From Lachnospiraceae bacterium (GTDB lineage Bacteria > Bacillota > Clostridia > Lachnospirales > Lachnospiraceae), in the NCBI GenBank assembly GCA_015056865.1, contig SVFM01000005.1, positions 1 through 64,000 on the forward strand: a DNA stretch of 64,000 nucleotides, written 5' to 3'. The notes beneath the pieces were generated by a model. The model did not search any database. It was given only the letters and a program-made list of their open reading frames with translations, and was not told the origin of the DNA. The first letter of the stretch is position 1. Each line of letters starts with the position of its first letter. Position numbers and translations under genes: made by a program. Shown in pieces: positions 19,981-29,782 of the stretch.

Positions 19981-21246
19981 ATGGGAATGACAATGACACA
20001 AAAGATCCTGGCTGCCCATGCAGGTCTTGCGGAGGTAACCGCAGGCCAGCTGATCGAGGCGGATCTTGACCTGGTACTGGGCAATGACATTACCAGCCCG
20101 GTGGCCATCAAGGAAATGGAGAAAATGAAGGTGGAGGGTGTGTTCCACAAGGATAAGATTGCCTTGGTGCCGGATCATTTCGTGCCGAATAAAGATATCA
20201 AATCTGCCGAGCATTGTAAATGTGTAAGAGAGTTTGCAAGAAAGAATGAGATTACCAATTATTTTGAAGTGGGAGAGATGGGTATTGAACATGCGCTTTT
20301 GCCCGAGAAAGGTCTGACCGTGGCCGGTGACGTGATCATCGGCGCAGACTCCCATACCTGTACTTATGGAGCTTTGGGAGCCTTTTCCACAGGTGTGGGA
20401 AGCACCGATATGGCAGCCGGAATGGCTACCGGTAAGGCCTGGTTCAAGGTGCCCAGTGCCATCAAGTTTAACCTCACCGGCAAACCCTCTAAATGGGTCA
20501 GTGGTAAGGATGTGATTTTACATATCATTGGCATGATCGGTGTGGATGGCGCTCTGTACAAATCCATGGAATTTGTGGGAGATGGAATTGCAAACCTGTC
20601 TATGGATGATCGTTTCACGATTGCTAACATGGCAATTGAGGCTGGTGGCAAGAATGGTATTTTCCCTGTGGATGACCTGGCAAAGGCTTACATGGAAGAA
20701 CATTCCAACAGACCTTATACAGTATATGAGGCAGACGAGGATGCGGTTTATGACGAAGAATATACCATTGATCTGAGTACCTTAAGGCCCACCATAGCCT
20801 TCCCTCATTTGCCTGAAAACACCAAGACCATTGATGAGATCACCGAGGACGTTGTGATCGATCAGGTTGTGATCGGATCTTGTACCAACGGCAGACTGGA
20901 TGACCTGAGGGTTGCTGCAGAGGTGTTAAAAGGCAGACATGTAGCCAAGGGTATGCGCTGTATCGTAATCCCTGCCACCCAGAAGATTTATATGGATGCC
21001 ATGGAGGAAGGTCTGTTAAAGATCTTTATCGAGGCCGGCGCTGTTGTCAGCACCCCTACCTGTGGTCCCTGCCTGGGCGGATATATGGGTATCTTGGCAG
21101 AGGGTGAGAGATGTGTCTCCACCACCAACCGCAACTTTGTAGGCCGTATGGGACATGTGAAATCAGAAGTTTATCTGGCCAGCCCCGCTGTGGCAGCTGC
21201 AAGTGCAGTGACCGGTAAGATATCCTGTCCCTGTCAATTGGATTGA
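19981..21246 (+). CDS. leuC: 3-isopropylmalate dehydratase large subunit
   Basis: Isomerises 2- to 3-isopropylmalate in leucine synthesis, with LeuD. The 421-residue protein is of the short, archaeal/Clostridia type. It has the iron-sulfur ligands in GSCTNGR and PTCGPCLGG, and substrate-binding [14 protein letters not shown]. The start is ATG with TTGGAGGAGAAAGC upstream. The stop is 15 bases before leuD. It could also act on homoaconitate or methylmalate, but the neighbours favour leucine. No leuA, leuB or ilvD is in the window, so those lie elsewhere. Confidence 0.94.
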   Translation: MGMTMTQKILAAHAGLAEVTAGQLIEADLDLVLGNDITSPVAIKEMEKMKVEGVFHKDKIALVPDHFVPNKDIKSAEHCKCVREFARKNEITNYFEVGEMGIEHALLPEKGLTVAGDVIIGADSHTCTYGALGAFSTGVGSTDMAAGMATGKAWFKVPSAIKFNLTGKPSKWVSGKDVILHIIGMIGVDGALYKSMEFVGDGIANLSMDDRFTIANMAIEAGGKNGIFPVDDLAKAYMEEHSNRPYTVYEADEDAVYDEEYTIDLSTLRPTIAFPHLPENTKTIDEITEDVVIDQVVIGSCTNGRLDDLRVAAEVLKGRHVAKGMRCIVIPATQKIYMDAMEEGLLKIFIEAGAVVSTPTCGPCLGGYMGILAEGERCVSTTNRNFVGRMGHVKSEVYLASPAVAAASAVTGKISCPCQLD

Positions 21247-21261
21247 GGGAGGTAGAGTGAC

Positions 21262-21747
21262 ATGAAAGCAAACGGAAGCGTTTTTAAATATGGAGACAAT
21301 GTTGATACAGATGTTATCATTCCTGCAAGATATCTGAATTCTTCAGATCCTGCAGAACTGGCAACTCATTGTATGGAAGATATTGACAAGGATTTTGTGA
21401 AAAATGTACACAAAGGTGATATTATTGTTGCCAATAAGAACTTTGGATGTGGCTCTTCCAGAGAGCACGCTCCTATTGCCATTAAGGCGGCAGGTGTCAG
21501 CTGTGTAATCGCAGAGACCTTTGCACGTATCTTTTACCGCAATGCCATCAATATCGGACTGCCGATCATCGAGTGCCCTGAAGCTGCTCAGAATATTGGT
21601 GCAGGAGATGAGGTAGAGATCGACTTTGATTCCGGAATGATCTATAATAAAACCAAAGGCACCCAGTTCCAGGGACAGGCTTTCCCGGAATTCATGCAGA
21701 AGATCATTGCTGCAGAGGGTCTTATTAACTATATCAACAATAAATAA
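21262..21747 (+). CDS. leuD: 3-isopropylmalate dehydratase small subunit
   Basis: A 161-residue swivelling small subunit that completes the LeuCD aconitase-type enzyme. The signature substrate loop [13 protein letters not shown] is at about residues 55-67, and the N-terminal [14 protein letters not shown] motif is present. The length is normal for the LeuC/LeuD type that exists as separate chains. GGGAGGTAGAGTGAC precedes the ATG. It is the last gene of the branched-chain block; a MATE exporter follows after 23 bases without a visible terminator. Confidence 0.95.
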   Translation: MKANGSVFKYGDNVDTDVIIPARYLNSSDPAELATHCMEDIDKDFVKNVHKGDIIVANKNFGCGSSREHAPIAIKAAGVSCVIAETFARIFYRNAINIGLPIIECPEAAQNIGAGDEVEIDFDSGMIYNKTKGTQFQGQAFPEFMQKIIAAEGLINYINNK

Positions 21748-21770
21748 TGATAGAATAGAAAGGCAAGATT

Positions 21771-23132
21771 ATGAGGACCTCAGGGAAAAAATATGAAATA
21801 GACATGTGTAATGGGCCGCTTCTTAGTAAAATTTTACTTTTTTCTTTACCCTTGATGGCATCCGGTATTTTACAGCTACTTTTTAATGCTGCTGATATGA
21901 TCGTAGTCGGCAGATGGGTGGGAAGTGATGCCTTGGCCGCTGTGGGATCCACAGGATCCTTGGTTAATTTAATTGTCAATCTTTTTATTGGTTTATCTGT
22001 TGGTGTCAATGTGCTGGTGTCCAGGTATTATGGAGCCGGACAGGACAAAGAATTGTCCGAGACGGTACATACGGCGATTCTGACTGCACTTGTGGGAGGG
22101 ACATTGCTGATCTTTGTAGGCTGTATTATTGCGCCCTATGCTTTGGAGTGGATGGATTCGCCGGAGAATGTCATTGGTCAGTCTAATATTTATCTGAGAA
22201 TCTATTTTGTAGGTATGCCGGCCATGATGGTATACAACTACGGCAGTGCGATCCTTCGTGCGGTAGGAGATACCAGGAGGCCATTATACTTTTTGGCGAT
22301 TGCCGGTGTGATCAATGTACTTTTAAATCTGTTTTTCGTAATTGTCTGCGGGATTGGGGTTGCGGGAGTAGCCCTGGCAACTACCATATCTCAGGTGGTC
22401 TCTGCTGCTTTGGTAGTAATCTGTCTGGCGCGGTCGGACGCAGTGTATAAACTTTGTCTCAAAGAATTGCGGTTTTATAAACATAAGCTGTTTATGATGA
22501 TCCGGATTGGGATCCCGGCGGGACTGCAGGGAATGCTCTTTTCCATATCCAACGTGCTGATACAGTCCTCTGTTAATTCCTTTGATTCTATTGCTATGGC
22601 AGGGAATTCAGCGGCTCAGAATCTGGAAGGCTTTGTTTATACCTCTATAAACACCTTTTATCAGACAGCGGTGAGCTTTACAGGACAGAATCACGGTGCC
22701 AGAAACTATCAAAGGATCAAGAAAATATTGTTCTATTGTCTGGCCTGCGCGGCAGTTGTGGGGTTCGTTATGGGTAATGGAGTCTATCTGCTGGGAACGC
22801 CGCTTTTACATCTCTATGCACCGGAGGCGGAAGTGGTCGCATTTGGACTGACCCGACTAAGTATTATTTCCTGCACGTATTTCCTTTGTGGACTCATGGA
22901 TGTTACAGTGGGTGTTCTGCGAGGAATGGGCTACGCTGTTATGCCCATGCTGGTTTCTCTTACAGGGGCCTGTTTGCTCCGTATCGTGTGGATATATACG
23001 ATTTTTGCCAAGTATCACACCCTGGAGGTGCTTTATTATTCCTACCCCTTTACCTGGATCGTGACGGGGTTGACACATTTGATTTGTTTTACGATCATTT
23101 ATCGAAGAATGACCCGTAACAAAAGAGGTTAA
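21771..23132 (+). CDS. MATE-family multidrug/metabolite exporter
   Basis: A 453-residue membrane protein with 12 hydrophobic segments in two halves, typical of the multidrug and toxin extrusion family (Na+ or H+ antiport). It opens with a LLSKILLFSLPLMASGILQL-like helix, with AADMIVVGRWVG in the loop and GVNVLVSRYYGAG as in other MATE proteins. The substrate is unknown. AAAGG precedes the ATG. It lies between leuD and ruvA (2-base gap to ruvA), so it may be translationally linked to ruvAB, an arrangement without obvious functional meaning. Confidence 0.92.
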   Translation: MRTSGKKYEIDMCNGPLLSKILLFSLPLMASGILQLLFNAADMIVVGRWVGSDALAAVGSTGSLVNLIVNLFIGLSVGVNVLVSRYYGAGQDKELSETVHTAILTALVGGTLLIFVGCIIAPYALEWMDSPENVIGQSNIYLRIYFVGMPAMMVYNYGSAILRAVGDTRRPLYFLAIAGVINVLLNLFFVIVCGIGVAGVALATTISQVVSAALVVICLARSDAVYKLCLKELRFYKHKLFMMIRIGIPAGLQGMLFSISNVLIQSSVNSFDSIAMAGNSAAQNLEGFVYTSINTFYQTAVSFTGQNHGARNYQRIKKILFYCLACAAVVGFVMGNGVYLLGTPLLHLYAPEAEVVAFGLTRLSIISCTYFLCGLMDVTVGVLRGMGYAVMPMLVSLTGACLLRIVWIYTIFAKYHTLEVLYYSYPFTWIVTGLTHLICFTIIYRRMTRNKRG

Positions 23133-23134
23133 AA

Positions 23135-23743
23135 ATGATAGCTTATGTAAAAGGAACGGTTGCCGAGCTTACGGAGGATAACGTAGTGATCGATGTAGGC
23201 GGGATCGGCTATAACATAAAAATATCTTCTTCCACCGCGGAAAAGATGCCCGGTATCGGCCGGGAGATCAAGATATACACCTATACTCTGGTGCGGGAAG
23301 ATGCTTTTTGGCTTTATGGTTTTCTGACCAGGGATGACCTGGATATATTTAAAAAATGTATCACAGTAAACGGGATCGGTCCTAAGGGAGCATTGGCCAT
23401 CCTGTCTGTGATGGATGCGGATACTTTGCGGTTTGCTATCATGTCCGGAGATGCCAAGGCAATCTCCAGGGCGCCCGGGATCGGCAGTAAAACGGCAGAA
23501 CGCTTGATCCTGGATCTGAAGGATAAAGTATCCTTGGAAGATTCACTTCTTTCCAGAGAGGCTGTCAACTATCAAGAATCTGTGAACGGGGCTATTGGAG
23601 CGGCACATCAGGAAGCTATTGAAGCATTGGTGGCCTTAGGATATGGCCATGCAGAGGCAGCAAAGGCTGTAAGAAGCATACCGACGGCTGAGGATATGGA
23701 TGCAGGAGCATTGTTAAAAGCGGCATTAAAAAACTTGTTTTAG
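23135..23743 (+). CDS. ruvA: Holliday junction branch migration protein RuvA
   Basis: A 202-residue junction-binding subunit. The N-terminal OB domain (MIAYVKGTVAEL, VIDVGGIGYNI) is followed by two helix-hairpin-helix motifs (ITVNGIGPKGALAIL and APGIGSKTAERLI) that contact the DNA backbone, and a C-terminal UBA-like domain (EAIEALVALGYGHAEA) that binds RuvB. The length is normal. It starts 2 bases after the exporter gene and is followed 15 bases later by ruvB. Confidence 0.97.
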   Translation: MIAYVKGTVAELTEDNVVIDVGGIGYNIKISSSTAEKMPGIGREIKIYTYTLVREDAFWLYGFLTRDDLDIFKKCITVNGIGPKGALAILSVMDADTLRFAIMSGDAKAISRAPGIGSKTAERLILDLKDKVSLEDSLLSREAVNYQESVNGAIGAAHQEAIEALVALGYGHAEAAKAVRSIPTAEDMDAGALLKAALKNLF

Positions 23744-23758
23744 ACAAAGGGTGGTAAA

Positions 23759-24784
23759 ATGGCGAGAACCATAGAGACGAATCTGACCGAAGAAGATATC
23801 AAAATTGAAGGCTCACTGCGGCCACAGTATTTGAAGGATTATATCGGTCAGGAAAAGATTAAAGAAATATTGCGTATTTATATAGATGCTGCAAAGCAGC
23901 GGGGAGAGGCTTTGGATCATGCTCTCTTTTATGGACCGCCCGGTCTGGGCAAGACCACCCTGGCAGGGATCATTGCCAATGAAATGGGTGTGAATCTAAA
24001 GATCACCAGTGGCCCGGCTATTGAGAAACCGGGAGAAATGGCGGCAGTACTGAACAACTTGCAGGAAGGTGATATTTTGTTTGTGGACGAGATCCACAGA
24101 CTGAACAGGCAGGTGGAAGAGGTACTTTATCCGGCTATGGAGGATTTTGCCATTGATATTATGATCGGCAAGGGATCTTCTGCCCGGTCCATTCGTCTTG
24201 ATCTGCCTCATTTCACACTGGTTGGAGCCACTACAAGAGCAGGTATGCTGACCGCACCCTTAAGGGACCGTTTTGGTATGCTGCATCGATTGGAATTCTA
24301 CAGTGTAGCAGAACTGCACCTGATCATATTGCATTCAGCCAGGATCCTGGGTGTGGAGATTGAACCTGCGGGAGCAGAAGAGTTGGCTAGACGCAGTAGG
24401 GGAACGCCCAGACTGGCCAATCGAATTTTAAAACGTGTAAGGGATTTTGCCCAGGTGCGTTTTGATGGAATTATCACAGAAGACGTGGCCAGGACGGCTT
24501 TGGATCTGATGGATGTGGACAGATTAGGCCTGGATCATATAGACAGAAACATTTTAAATACTATGATCTTAAAGTTTAGCGGTGGACCGGTGGGACTTGA
24601 TACCCTTGCAGCAGCTGTGGGAGAAGATGCAGGCACCATTGAGGATGTATATGAGCCCTATTTGATCAAGAATGGTCTGATCAATCGCACGCCCAGAGGC
24701 AGAGTGGTAACCGAATTGGCGTATAAACACCTGAATCTGACCCGTGAAGACGGACAATACGCTCTGGATCTGTCCGGTTTATAA
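23759..24784 (+). CDS. ruvB: Holliday junction branch migration ATPase RuvB
   Basis: A 341-residue AAA+ motor that drives branch migration with RuvA. Walker A is GPPGLGKTT, Walker B is FVDEIHRL, sensor 1 is GATTRAGML, the arginine-finger region is RDRFGM, and a C-terminal winged helix with [13 protein letters not shown] binds DNA. AAGGGTGG precedes the ATG. It ends the operon; the next gene has its own promoter at 24802. Confidence 0.97.
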   Translation: MARTIETNLTEEDIKIEGSLRPQYLKDYIGQEKIKEILRIYIDAAKQRGEALDHALFYGPPGLGKTTLAGIIANEMGVNLKITSGPAIEKPGEMAAVLNNLQEGDILFVDEIHRLNRQVEEVLYPAMEDFAIDIMIGKGSSARSIRLDLPHFTLVGATTRAGMLTAPLRDRFGMLHRLEFYSVAELHLIILHSARILGVEIEPAGAEELARRSRGTPRLANRILKRVRDFAQVRFDGIITEDVARTALDLMDVDRLGLDHIDRNILNTMILKFSGGPVGLDTLAAAVGEDAGTIEDVYEPYLIKNGLINRTPRGRVVTELAYKHLNLTREDGQYALDLSGL

Positions 24785-24801
24785 AACTATTGTTAAAACC
24801 C

Positions 24802-24830
24802 TTGATTGTAAGACAAATATACGATATAAT
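24802..24830 (+). promoter_or_regulatory. Promoter of zapA
   Basis: TTGATT, a 17-base spacer, then a perfect TATAAT, 66 bases before the chosen zapA start. Confidence 0.75.
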
Positions 24831-24896
24831 ATATTCAGTATTTTACAATTATTGATAGGGCATATTTAGTATATGTCTCCTCGAGAGGACAAAGAG

Positions 24897-25304
24897 ATGG
24901 CATCTAAAACAGAAACCGAAGTAATTATCGGCGGAAAGATTTTTACCCTGAGCGGGTATGAAAGTGAAGAGTATTTGCAGAGAGTTGCATCCTACATCAG
25001 TAATAAAATTGATGAGTACAACAAGATTGACAGCTTTCGCAGGCAACCCATAGACACACAGAATGTGCTCTTGCAGTTGAATATTGCTGATGATTATTTT
25101 AAGGCTAAGAAACAGATTACCATGCTTGAGGAAGACCTTCAGACGAAGGAAAAAGAGCTGTACGACTTGAAGCATGAGCTGATCACTGCACAGATCAAGT
25201 TGGAAAGCACAGAGAAGAATGTAAAAGAGTTGCAGCTGGAAATCAATGAAAATGCGAAAAAGATTGTCCGGCTTGAAACAGAGTTGAGGGAACATAATCG
25301 ATGA
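24897..25304 (+). CDS. zapA: Cell division protein ZapA
   Basis: A 135-residue FtsZ-associated protein that bundles FtsZ protofilaments at the division ring. The N-terminal domain has the ZapA pattern (TEVIIGGKIFTLSGYESEEYLQ and the following ASYISNKIDEY), followed by a long coiled coil (about 60-135) of regular charged heptads. I place the start at the second ATG (24897), because AGAGGA lies 7 bases upstream; the ATG at 24873 has none. It ends at a strong terminator, just before the U32 peptidase gene. Confidence 0.9.
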   Translation: MASKTETEVIIGGKIFTLSGYESEEYLQRVASYISNKIDEYNKIDSFRRQPIDTQNVLLQLNIADDYFKAKKQITMLEEDLQTKEKELYDLKHELITAQIKLESTEKNVKELQLEINENAKKIVRLETELREHNR

Positions 25305-25309
25305 CAAGT

Positions 25310-25335
25310 CGCCGCCTTTTCGGGCGGCGCTTTTT
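25310..25335 (+). terminator. Terminator after zapA
   Basis: A perfect 7-base GC stem (CGCCGCC / GGCGGCG) with a TTTTCG loop, followed by CTTTTT. It begins 6 bases after the zapA stop. Confidence 0.9.
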
Positions 25336-25374
25336 ATCCGAACAAGATCGATGCTTTGGTGTGGAGGAAGAAGG

Positions 25375-27540
25375 ATGAAGAAGGTAGAGTTGTTGGCTCC
25401 CGCGGGGAATTATGAAAGTTTCTTAGGGGCCATACATGCCGGTGCAGATGCAGTATATCTGGGAGGCAGTAAGTTCGGAGCAAGGGCATTTGCAGAGAAT
25501 TTCAGTACAGAGGAATTGTGCAGTGCCATACGCTATGCACATATTTTTGGTCGAAAAGTTTATTTGACCCTTAATACATTGATCAAAGACATAGAATTTG
25601 GCGAGTTGTATGGGTATGTCAATCCTTTCTACGAAGCGGGGCTTGATGGAATCATTGTGCAGGATATGGGTGTTTTTTCTTTTATAAAAAACCATTTTCC
25701 TATGCTTCCACTGCATGTAAGTACCCAGATGACGGTAACGGGGTCCCATGCTGCCGGCTTTTTGAAGGAGCATGGAGCGGTGCGTATTGTTCCGGCCAGA
25801 GAATTGTCCTTAGACGAAATCAGAGAGATGAAAGAGCAGACCGGACTGGAACTGGAAACATTTATTCATGGGGCCATGTGTTATTGTTATTCCGGGCAAT
25901 GTCTGTTTAGCAGTATCCTAGGCGGAAGGAGTGGCAATCGGGGAAGGTGCGCCCAGCCCTGCAGGTTACCCTATCAGACACTGCAAAACGGCAAGGAAGT
26001 GGGGAGAGGTTATCCTTTAAGTCTAAAAGATATGTGCACCATTGATTTCCTGCCCCGATTGATTGAGGCCGGTATTGACTCCTTCAAGATTGAAGGTCGT
26101 ATGAAAAAACCGGAATATGCTGCAGGAGTAACCGCGGTTTATCGTAAATACATTGACCTGTATTATGAAAAAGGCAAAGAGGGTTATAAGGTTTTGGATC
26201 AGGATAGGAAAATGCTGGAATCCTTGTATATTCGATCTGAGATTGAAAACGGTTACTATTTTCGTAAAAACGGCGCAGAGATGATCACTCTTGATACACC
26301 GGGGTACAGTGGCAGTGACGAGAAGGTGCTGCAGCAAGTACGCGAGCGTTATCTTAATGAAAAACTCCGTTTGCCCATAGAGATGAAAGCAACCTTTCGC
26401 AAAGGCCAGGCCGCTCAGCTTCAGCTGACAGGTGGGGGGCAGTGTGTCTGTGTGAAAGGGCAGGAAGTGCAGAAGGCTTTAAAGCAGCCTGTTACAGAGC
26501 AAAATATCAGGGACGGCCTATCGGCCCTTGGAGATACAGACTTTTGCCTTTCCAAACTGGTGATAGACATGGAAGAGAATATTTTTTATTCTTTAAAAGG
26601 TGTAAAGGAGTTACGCAGAGAAGGGACAGCTCGGTTAATGGATCTGTTGGCAGGGGACTATTCTAAAAGACGAGTTGTGTCTCAAGCACCAGTATCACCA
26701 GATTCATATACCGGGATAACAGGGAAAGAAAAGGAAACTGAGAAAGGCCTACATGTGCTGATCACCCGCAGAGAGCAATTAGATGCCCTTTTAAAAAGTG
26801 ATTTATCGATACAGCGGCTTTATGTGGACAGCGATATGGAGCCTGATGAAAGAGTATTTGGAGCTGCAGCAGAGGTGTATTTTGTATTGCCCCATATTAT
26901 CAGAAAAGGGGACAATGAATATTTGGAGAAACTATTTCCCAAACTTATGGCTGCAGATGGGTGTATGGTACGGGGGATGGAAGGTTATGCCTGGTTAAAA
27001 AGTAAAAATTATGAGAAATCAATCTGCAGTGATGCGGGGCTTTATATGTGGAATGCAGAGACGGTGGCGTTTTGGCAGGATAAGCTGGATGGCTTTTGCC
27101 TGCCCTATGAATTAAGTGAGCGTGGACAGGCTGATTTGTTGAAGACAGGCGATTTTGAAAAGGTTATCTACGGGCATCTTCCCATGATGATCACCTCCAA
27201 TTGCGTGGCAAAAACATTTGAAAAGTGTATGGCAGGCACTAAAGAAGATCGTTTTTCCTTTTCTATAAAGGATCGTTATGGGAAAAAGTTTCCTGTATAT
27301 ACCAATTGCAGACACTGTTATAATGTGATTTATAATACAGTCCCCCTTTCCCTGCATGCCAGGGCAGGACAACTTTTTCGTGAAAATAAAGTGGCTTTGC
27401 GATTGGATTTTACAGTGGAGGATTATAAACAGACGCTCAGTGTTCTTCAGGCGTTTGATCACTATTTAAAAGGACAGGTGGACTATCCGCTGCCTTATGC
27501 AGAGTACACCACCGGTCATGAAAAGCGGGGAGTAGAATAG
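25375..27540 (+). CDS. U32 family peptidase / RlhA-TrhP-type RNA hydroxylation protein
   Basis: A 721-residue U32 protein with the N-terminal barrel (ELLAPAGNYESFLGAIHAGADAVYLGG) and the conserved cysteine cluster: CYCYSGQCLFSS, RGRCAQPCRLPYQ and later CRHCYNVIYN. In E. coli, members act in hydroxylation of 23S rRNA (RlhA) or tRNA wobble uridine (TrhP) rather than as proteases. The extra C-terminal part (about 350-720) is the DUF3656-type extension common in Clostridia. GGAGGAAGAAGG precedes the ATG at 25375; a longer frame to 25351 lacks a site. No promoter of its own was seen, so it depends on read-through past the zapA terminator or on a weak start inside the gap. Confidence 0.9.
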   Translation: MKKVELLAPAGNYESFLGAIHAGADAVYLGGSKFGARAFAENFSTEELCSAIRYAHIFGRKVYLTLNTLIKDIEFGELYGYVNPFYEAGLDGIIVQDMGVFSFIKNHFPMLPLHVSTQMTVTGSHAAGFLKEHGAVRIVPARELSLDEIREMKEQTGLELETFIHGAMCYCYSGQCLFSSILGGRSGNRGRCAQPCRLPYQTLQNGKEVGRGYPLSLKDMCTIDFLPRLIEAGIDSFKIEGRMKKPEYAAGVTAVYRKYIDLYYEKGKEGYKVLDQDRKMLESLYIRSEIENGYYFRKNGAEMITLDTPGYSGSDEKVLQQVRERYLNEKLRLPIEMKATFRKGQAAQLQLTGGGQCVCVKGQEVQKALKQPVTEQNIRDGLSALGDTDFCLSKLVIDMEENIFYSLKGVKELRREGTARLMDLLAGDYSKRRVVSQAPVSPDSYTGITGKEKETEKGLHVLITRREQLDALLKSDLSIQRLYVDSDMEPDERVFGAAAEVYFVLPHIIRKGDNEYLEKLFPKLMAADGCMVRGMEGYAWLKSKNYEKSICSDAGLYMWNAETVAFWQDKLDGFCLPYELSERGQADLLKTGDFEKVIYGHLPMMITSNCVAKTFEKCMAGTKEDRFSFSIKDRYGKKFPVYTNCRHCYNVIYNTVPLSLHARAGQLFRENKVALRLDFTVEDYKQTLSVLQAFDHYLKGQVDYPLPYAEYTTGHEKRGVE

Positions 27541-27557
27541 TTTTGCAAAAATTGTCA

Positions 27558-27586
27558 TTGCAATAAAGACAATTTTGGACTATACT
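27558..27586 (+). promoter_or_regulatory. Promoter of the Nudix gene
   Basis: TTGCAA, a 17-base spacer, then TATACT, about 50 bases before the ATG at 27635. Confidence 0.65.
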
Positions 27587-27634
27587 GTAATCAGGTCAGT
27601 ATCATATTGACACACCAATACGGGAGGTATTGCA

Positions 27635-28102
27635 ATGATTGAAGCAACCAGTTGTGGCGGTGTGGTTATTTTCCGGGGTAAGATCCTTCTGCTCTATAAG
27701 AATTTTAAGAATAAATATGAGGGGTGGGTTTTGCCTAAGGGTACAGTGGAAGAAGGAGAAGCATATAAGGAAACAGCGCTTCGTGAGGTGATGGAAGAGG
27801 CGGGTGCGCAGGCATCCATCATTAAGTATGTCGGGAAAAGTGAATACACATTTCATGTACCGGAAAACACCGTCGAGAAGGAAGTGCACTGGTATCTGAT
27901 GATGGCAGACAGCTATTACAGCAAACCACAAAAAGAGGAGTTTTTTACGGATTCGGGATTTTACAAGTATCATGAAGCTTACCATCTGCTGAAATTTCCT
28001 AACGAGAGGCAGATTTTGGAAAAAGCATACAGCTTGTATCTTGAATTGAAAAAGAATAACCTCTGGCACTGTCCGGGTAATTGTCAAAAGAGAACATCCT
28101 AA
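27635..28102 (+). CDS. Nudix hydrolase
   Basis: A 155-residue pyrophosphohydrolase. The Nudix box is complete: the glycine of LPKGTVEEGE, then a seven-residue gap and REVMEEAGA, giving GX5EX7REVXEEXG that binds Mg2+ or Mn2+. The start (CGGVVIFRGKILLLYK) resembles the diadenosine-polyphosphate / RNA 5'-pyrophosphatase group, though the substrate is not certain. GGGAGG precedes the ATG. The stop codon lies inside the stem of the terminator at 28091, so translation of the last codons could affect its folding. Confidence 0.93.
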   Translation: MIEATSCGGVVIFRGKILLLYKNFKNKYEGWVLPKGTVEEGEAYKETALREVMEEAGAQASIIKYVGKSEYTFHVPENTVEKEVHWYLMMADSYYSKPQKEEFFTDSGFYKYHEAYHLLKFPNERQILEKAYSLYLELKKNNLWHCPGNCQKRTS

Positions 28103-28126
28103 TACTCTATGTTATTAGGATGTTCT
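28091..28126 (+). terminator. Terminator overlapping the end of the Nudix gene
   Basis: A perfect 13-base stem (AGAACATCCTAAT / ATTAGGATGTTCT) with a 10-base loop, followed by GTTTT. The Nudix TAA (28100-28102) is part of the 5' arm. Confidence 0.85.
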
Positions 28127-28164
28127 GTTTTAAAAACAGGTCCATGTTCCAGAAAGGATACCGC

Positions 28165-28482
28165 ATGATTTTTTATTCGCAGCTATATATAGGAGAGAAT
28201 GTGCGTCATTCTAAAAGAATCCTGCATCGGCTGAAAAAAGGGATTCCGCAAAAAGATACATATATTATTACACTGGCTGCCGGTAAAGATCTTTTGGAAA
28301 TTTACGATATGAAAGTGCTTTGCCAGAAACAATATCGTGATTTTGACAGGCCTGTAATAGGTCTGGCGTCCAGCTATGATGAAGCAGTATCCCTGATCAT
28401 TCAAATCACGCAGGAATGTTTTGCGTATAAGGGTGACTGTGATCTGAAATCCTATTTATTGGAGAGAGAGACGAAAAAGTGA
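28165..28482 (+). CDS. Hypothetical cytoplasmic protein
   Basis: A 105-residue protein without a recognised family. It is basic at the N-terminus (NVRHSKRILHRLKKGIPQKD), then has alternating beta and helix segments (TYIITLAAGKDLLEIYDM and GLASSYDEAVSLIIQITQEC), which suggests a small alpha/beta fold. There is no signal or membrane segment. The start is the ATG at 28165 with AAAGGA upstream; a longer frame back to 28081 would run through the Nudix terminator. Its stop is 7 bases before the DUF2953 gene, so it belongs to the ytfI-gerW sporulation group. Confidence 0.7.
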   Translation: MIFYSQLYIGENVRHSKRILHRLKKGIPQKDTYIITLAAGKDLLEIYDMKVLCQKQYRDFDRPVIGLASSYDEAVSLIIQITQECFAYKGDCDLKSYLLERETKK

Positions 28483-28489
28483 GGTTATT

Positions 28490-29281
28490 ATGATCCAAAT
28501 TATTTTACAGGTATTAGCTGTTATCGGGATCATACTGCTGTGTCTGTTAGGACTGGTCCTGATCGTCACATCGGTTATCATGTTTGTGCCTGTCAGATAT
28601 CAATTCTCCGGGCGTATGGAGGAGAATTTGGAATGCAGGGCGAAGGCAACCTGGCTTGCACATCTGCTGTCTATATCCTATGTCTATCCTGAGCCTGGGC
28701 AGATTATCATAAAGTTTTTAGGTATCAAAGTCAGAAGAATCAGTTTTGGAAATGAAGAACCTAAGGAGCAGGCTGAAACAAAGCCTCAGAGCGTTTCAAA
28801 GGATCCGAAGCCCTGTATGGAAAGTAAACCGGACGTAAAGACGAAAGAAAAGACGAAAAGAAAGACAGATTCTTTATCTAAAATAGAAAAAAAGTGTACA
28901 ATCAGCAACGTCTGTGATAAAATAAAGTATTATTGGGAAGTTTTAAGGGATCAGGACAACAGAAGGTTGTTTATAAGGTGCAGGAAACGTATTGTAAAAG
29001 TATTGCGTCATGTTTTTCCCAGAACTTTACATGGGGAACTATTGATAGGAACCGGCCAGCCGGATACAACCGGTTATGTATTGGCTGTCTATGGTATGTT
29101 GTTTCCTATTTTGGGCAATCATATAAACATTACCCCTGATTTTGAAAACAAAGTATTTCAGGGAAATTGGTCTGTAAAAGGCAGGATCCGGGCTGTTGTG
29201 TTTTTTAAAAATGTACTGGGGGTTGTTTTTGACAGACAGCTTCGGGCGTTTATCAGGCAATTAAAGAAGGAGGGTAAATAA
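28490..29281 (+). CDS. ytfI: DUF2953 membrane protein (YtfI-like)
   Basis: A 263-residue protein with one N-terminal membrane helix (about 5-32), a highly charged lysine-rich linker (about 85-130), and the DUF2953 C-terminal part with the GTGQPDTTGYVLAVYGMLFP signature. In Bacillus subtilis, ytfI lies next to ytfJ/gerW exactly as here, and both are linked to sporulation and germination. GTGAGG precedes the ATG. Its stop directly abuts the gerW start (29282). Confidence 0.88.
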   Translation: MIQIILQVLAVIGIILLCLLGLVLIVTSVIMFVPVRYQFSGRMEENLECRAKATWLAHLLSISYVYPEPGQIIIKFLGIKVRRISFGNEEPKEQAETKPQSVSKDPKPCMESKPDVKTKEKTKRKTDSLSKIEKKCTISNVCDKIKYYWEVLRDQDNRRLFIRCRKRIVKVLRHVFPRTLHGELLIGTGQPDTTGYVLAVYGMLFPILGNHINITPDFENKVFQGNWSVKGRIRAVVFFKNVLGVVFDRQLRAFIRQLKKEGK

Positions 29282-29722
29282 ATGGCAGAAAATCAATTTC
29301 AAAATGTTGTGGAATCTCTGATGAAGGGAATGGAATCCATTTTGACCACAAAAACAGTTGTGGGAGAACCTACCCAGATTGGTGATACTATCATTCTGCC
29401 CCTTGTAGATGTAAGTTTTGGCGTTGGCGCCGGTGCCGGACTGAACGTAGATAAAGATAAAAAGGGAAACAAAGGCGGTGGTGGTCTGGGCGGAAAGATG
29501 ACACCCAGTGCGGTTCTTGTGATCAAAAACGGTTCCACCAAGCTTGTGAATATCCGTAATCAGGATGCTGTAACCAAGATATTGGATATGATCCCTGATA
29601 TTCTTGATAAGTTCACCTCTAAAAAAGAAGAAATAATGCCTGACAGTGATGCAGTGAATATTGCTTTCCCACAGGATGAGGAAAAAGTTGTGGTAGAAGT
29701 GGAGACAAAGACCCAGGCGTAA
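29282..29722 (+). CDS. gerW: GerW-family sporulation protein (YtfJ)
   Basis: A 146-residue spore protein. The N-terminal QNVVESLMKGMESI and VVGEPTQIGDTIILPLVDVSFG stretches, the glycine-rich VGAGAG / KGGGGLGG segment and the PSAVLVI strand are characteristic of YtfJ. In B. subtilis GerW is needed for efficient spore germination. The ribosome binding site GGAGGG overlaps the end of the preceding gene, indicating coupled translation. Its presence supports a spore-forming host. Confidence 0.95.
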   Translation: MAENQFQNVVESLMKGMESILTTKTVVGEPTQIGDTIILPLVDVSFGVGAGAGLNVDKDKKGNKGGGGLGGKMTPSAVLVIKNGSTKLVNIRNQDAVTKILDMIPDILDKFTSKKEEIMPDSDAVNIAFPQDEEKVVVEVETKTQA

Positions 29723-29782
29723 CATCCGGAAGCGACTTCGCATATGCTGATAAGGAAGAGACATTTGCGGAGTGTGCATAAC

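Noticed and set aside
28081..28164. N-terminal extension of the hypothetical protein to 28081
   Set aside because: It would run through the Nudix terminator hairpin and has no ribosome binding site, while AAAGGA precedes the ATG at 28165.
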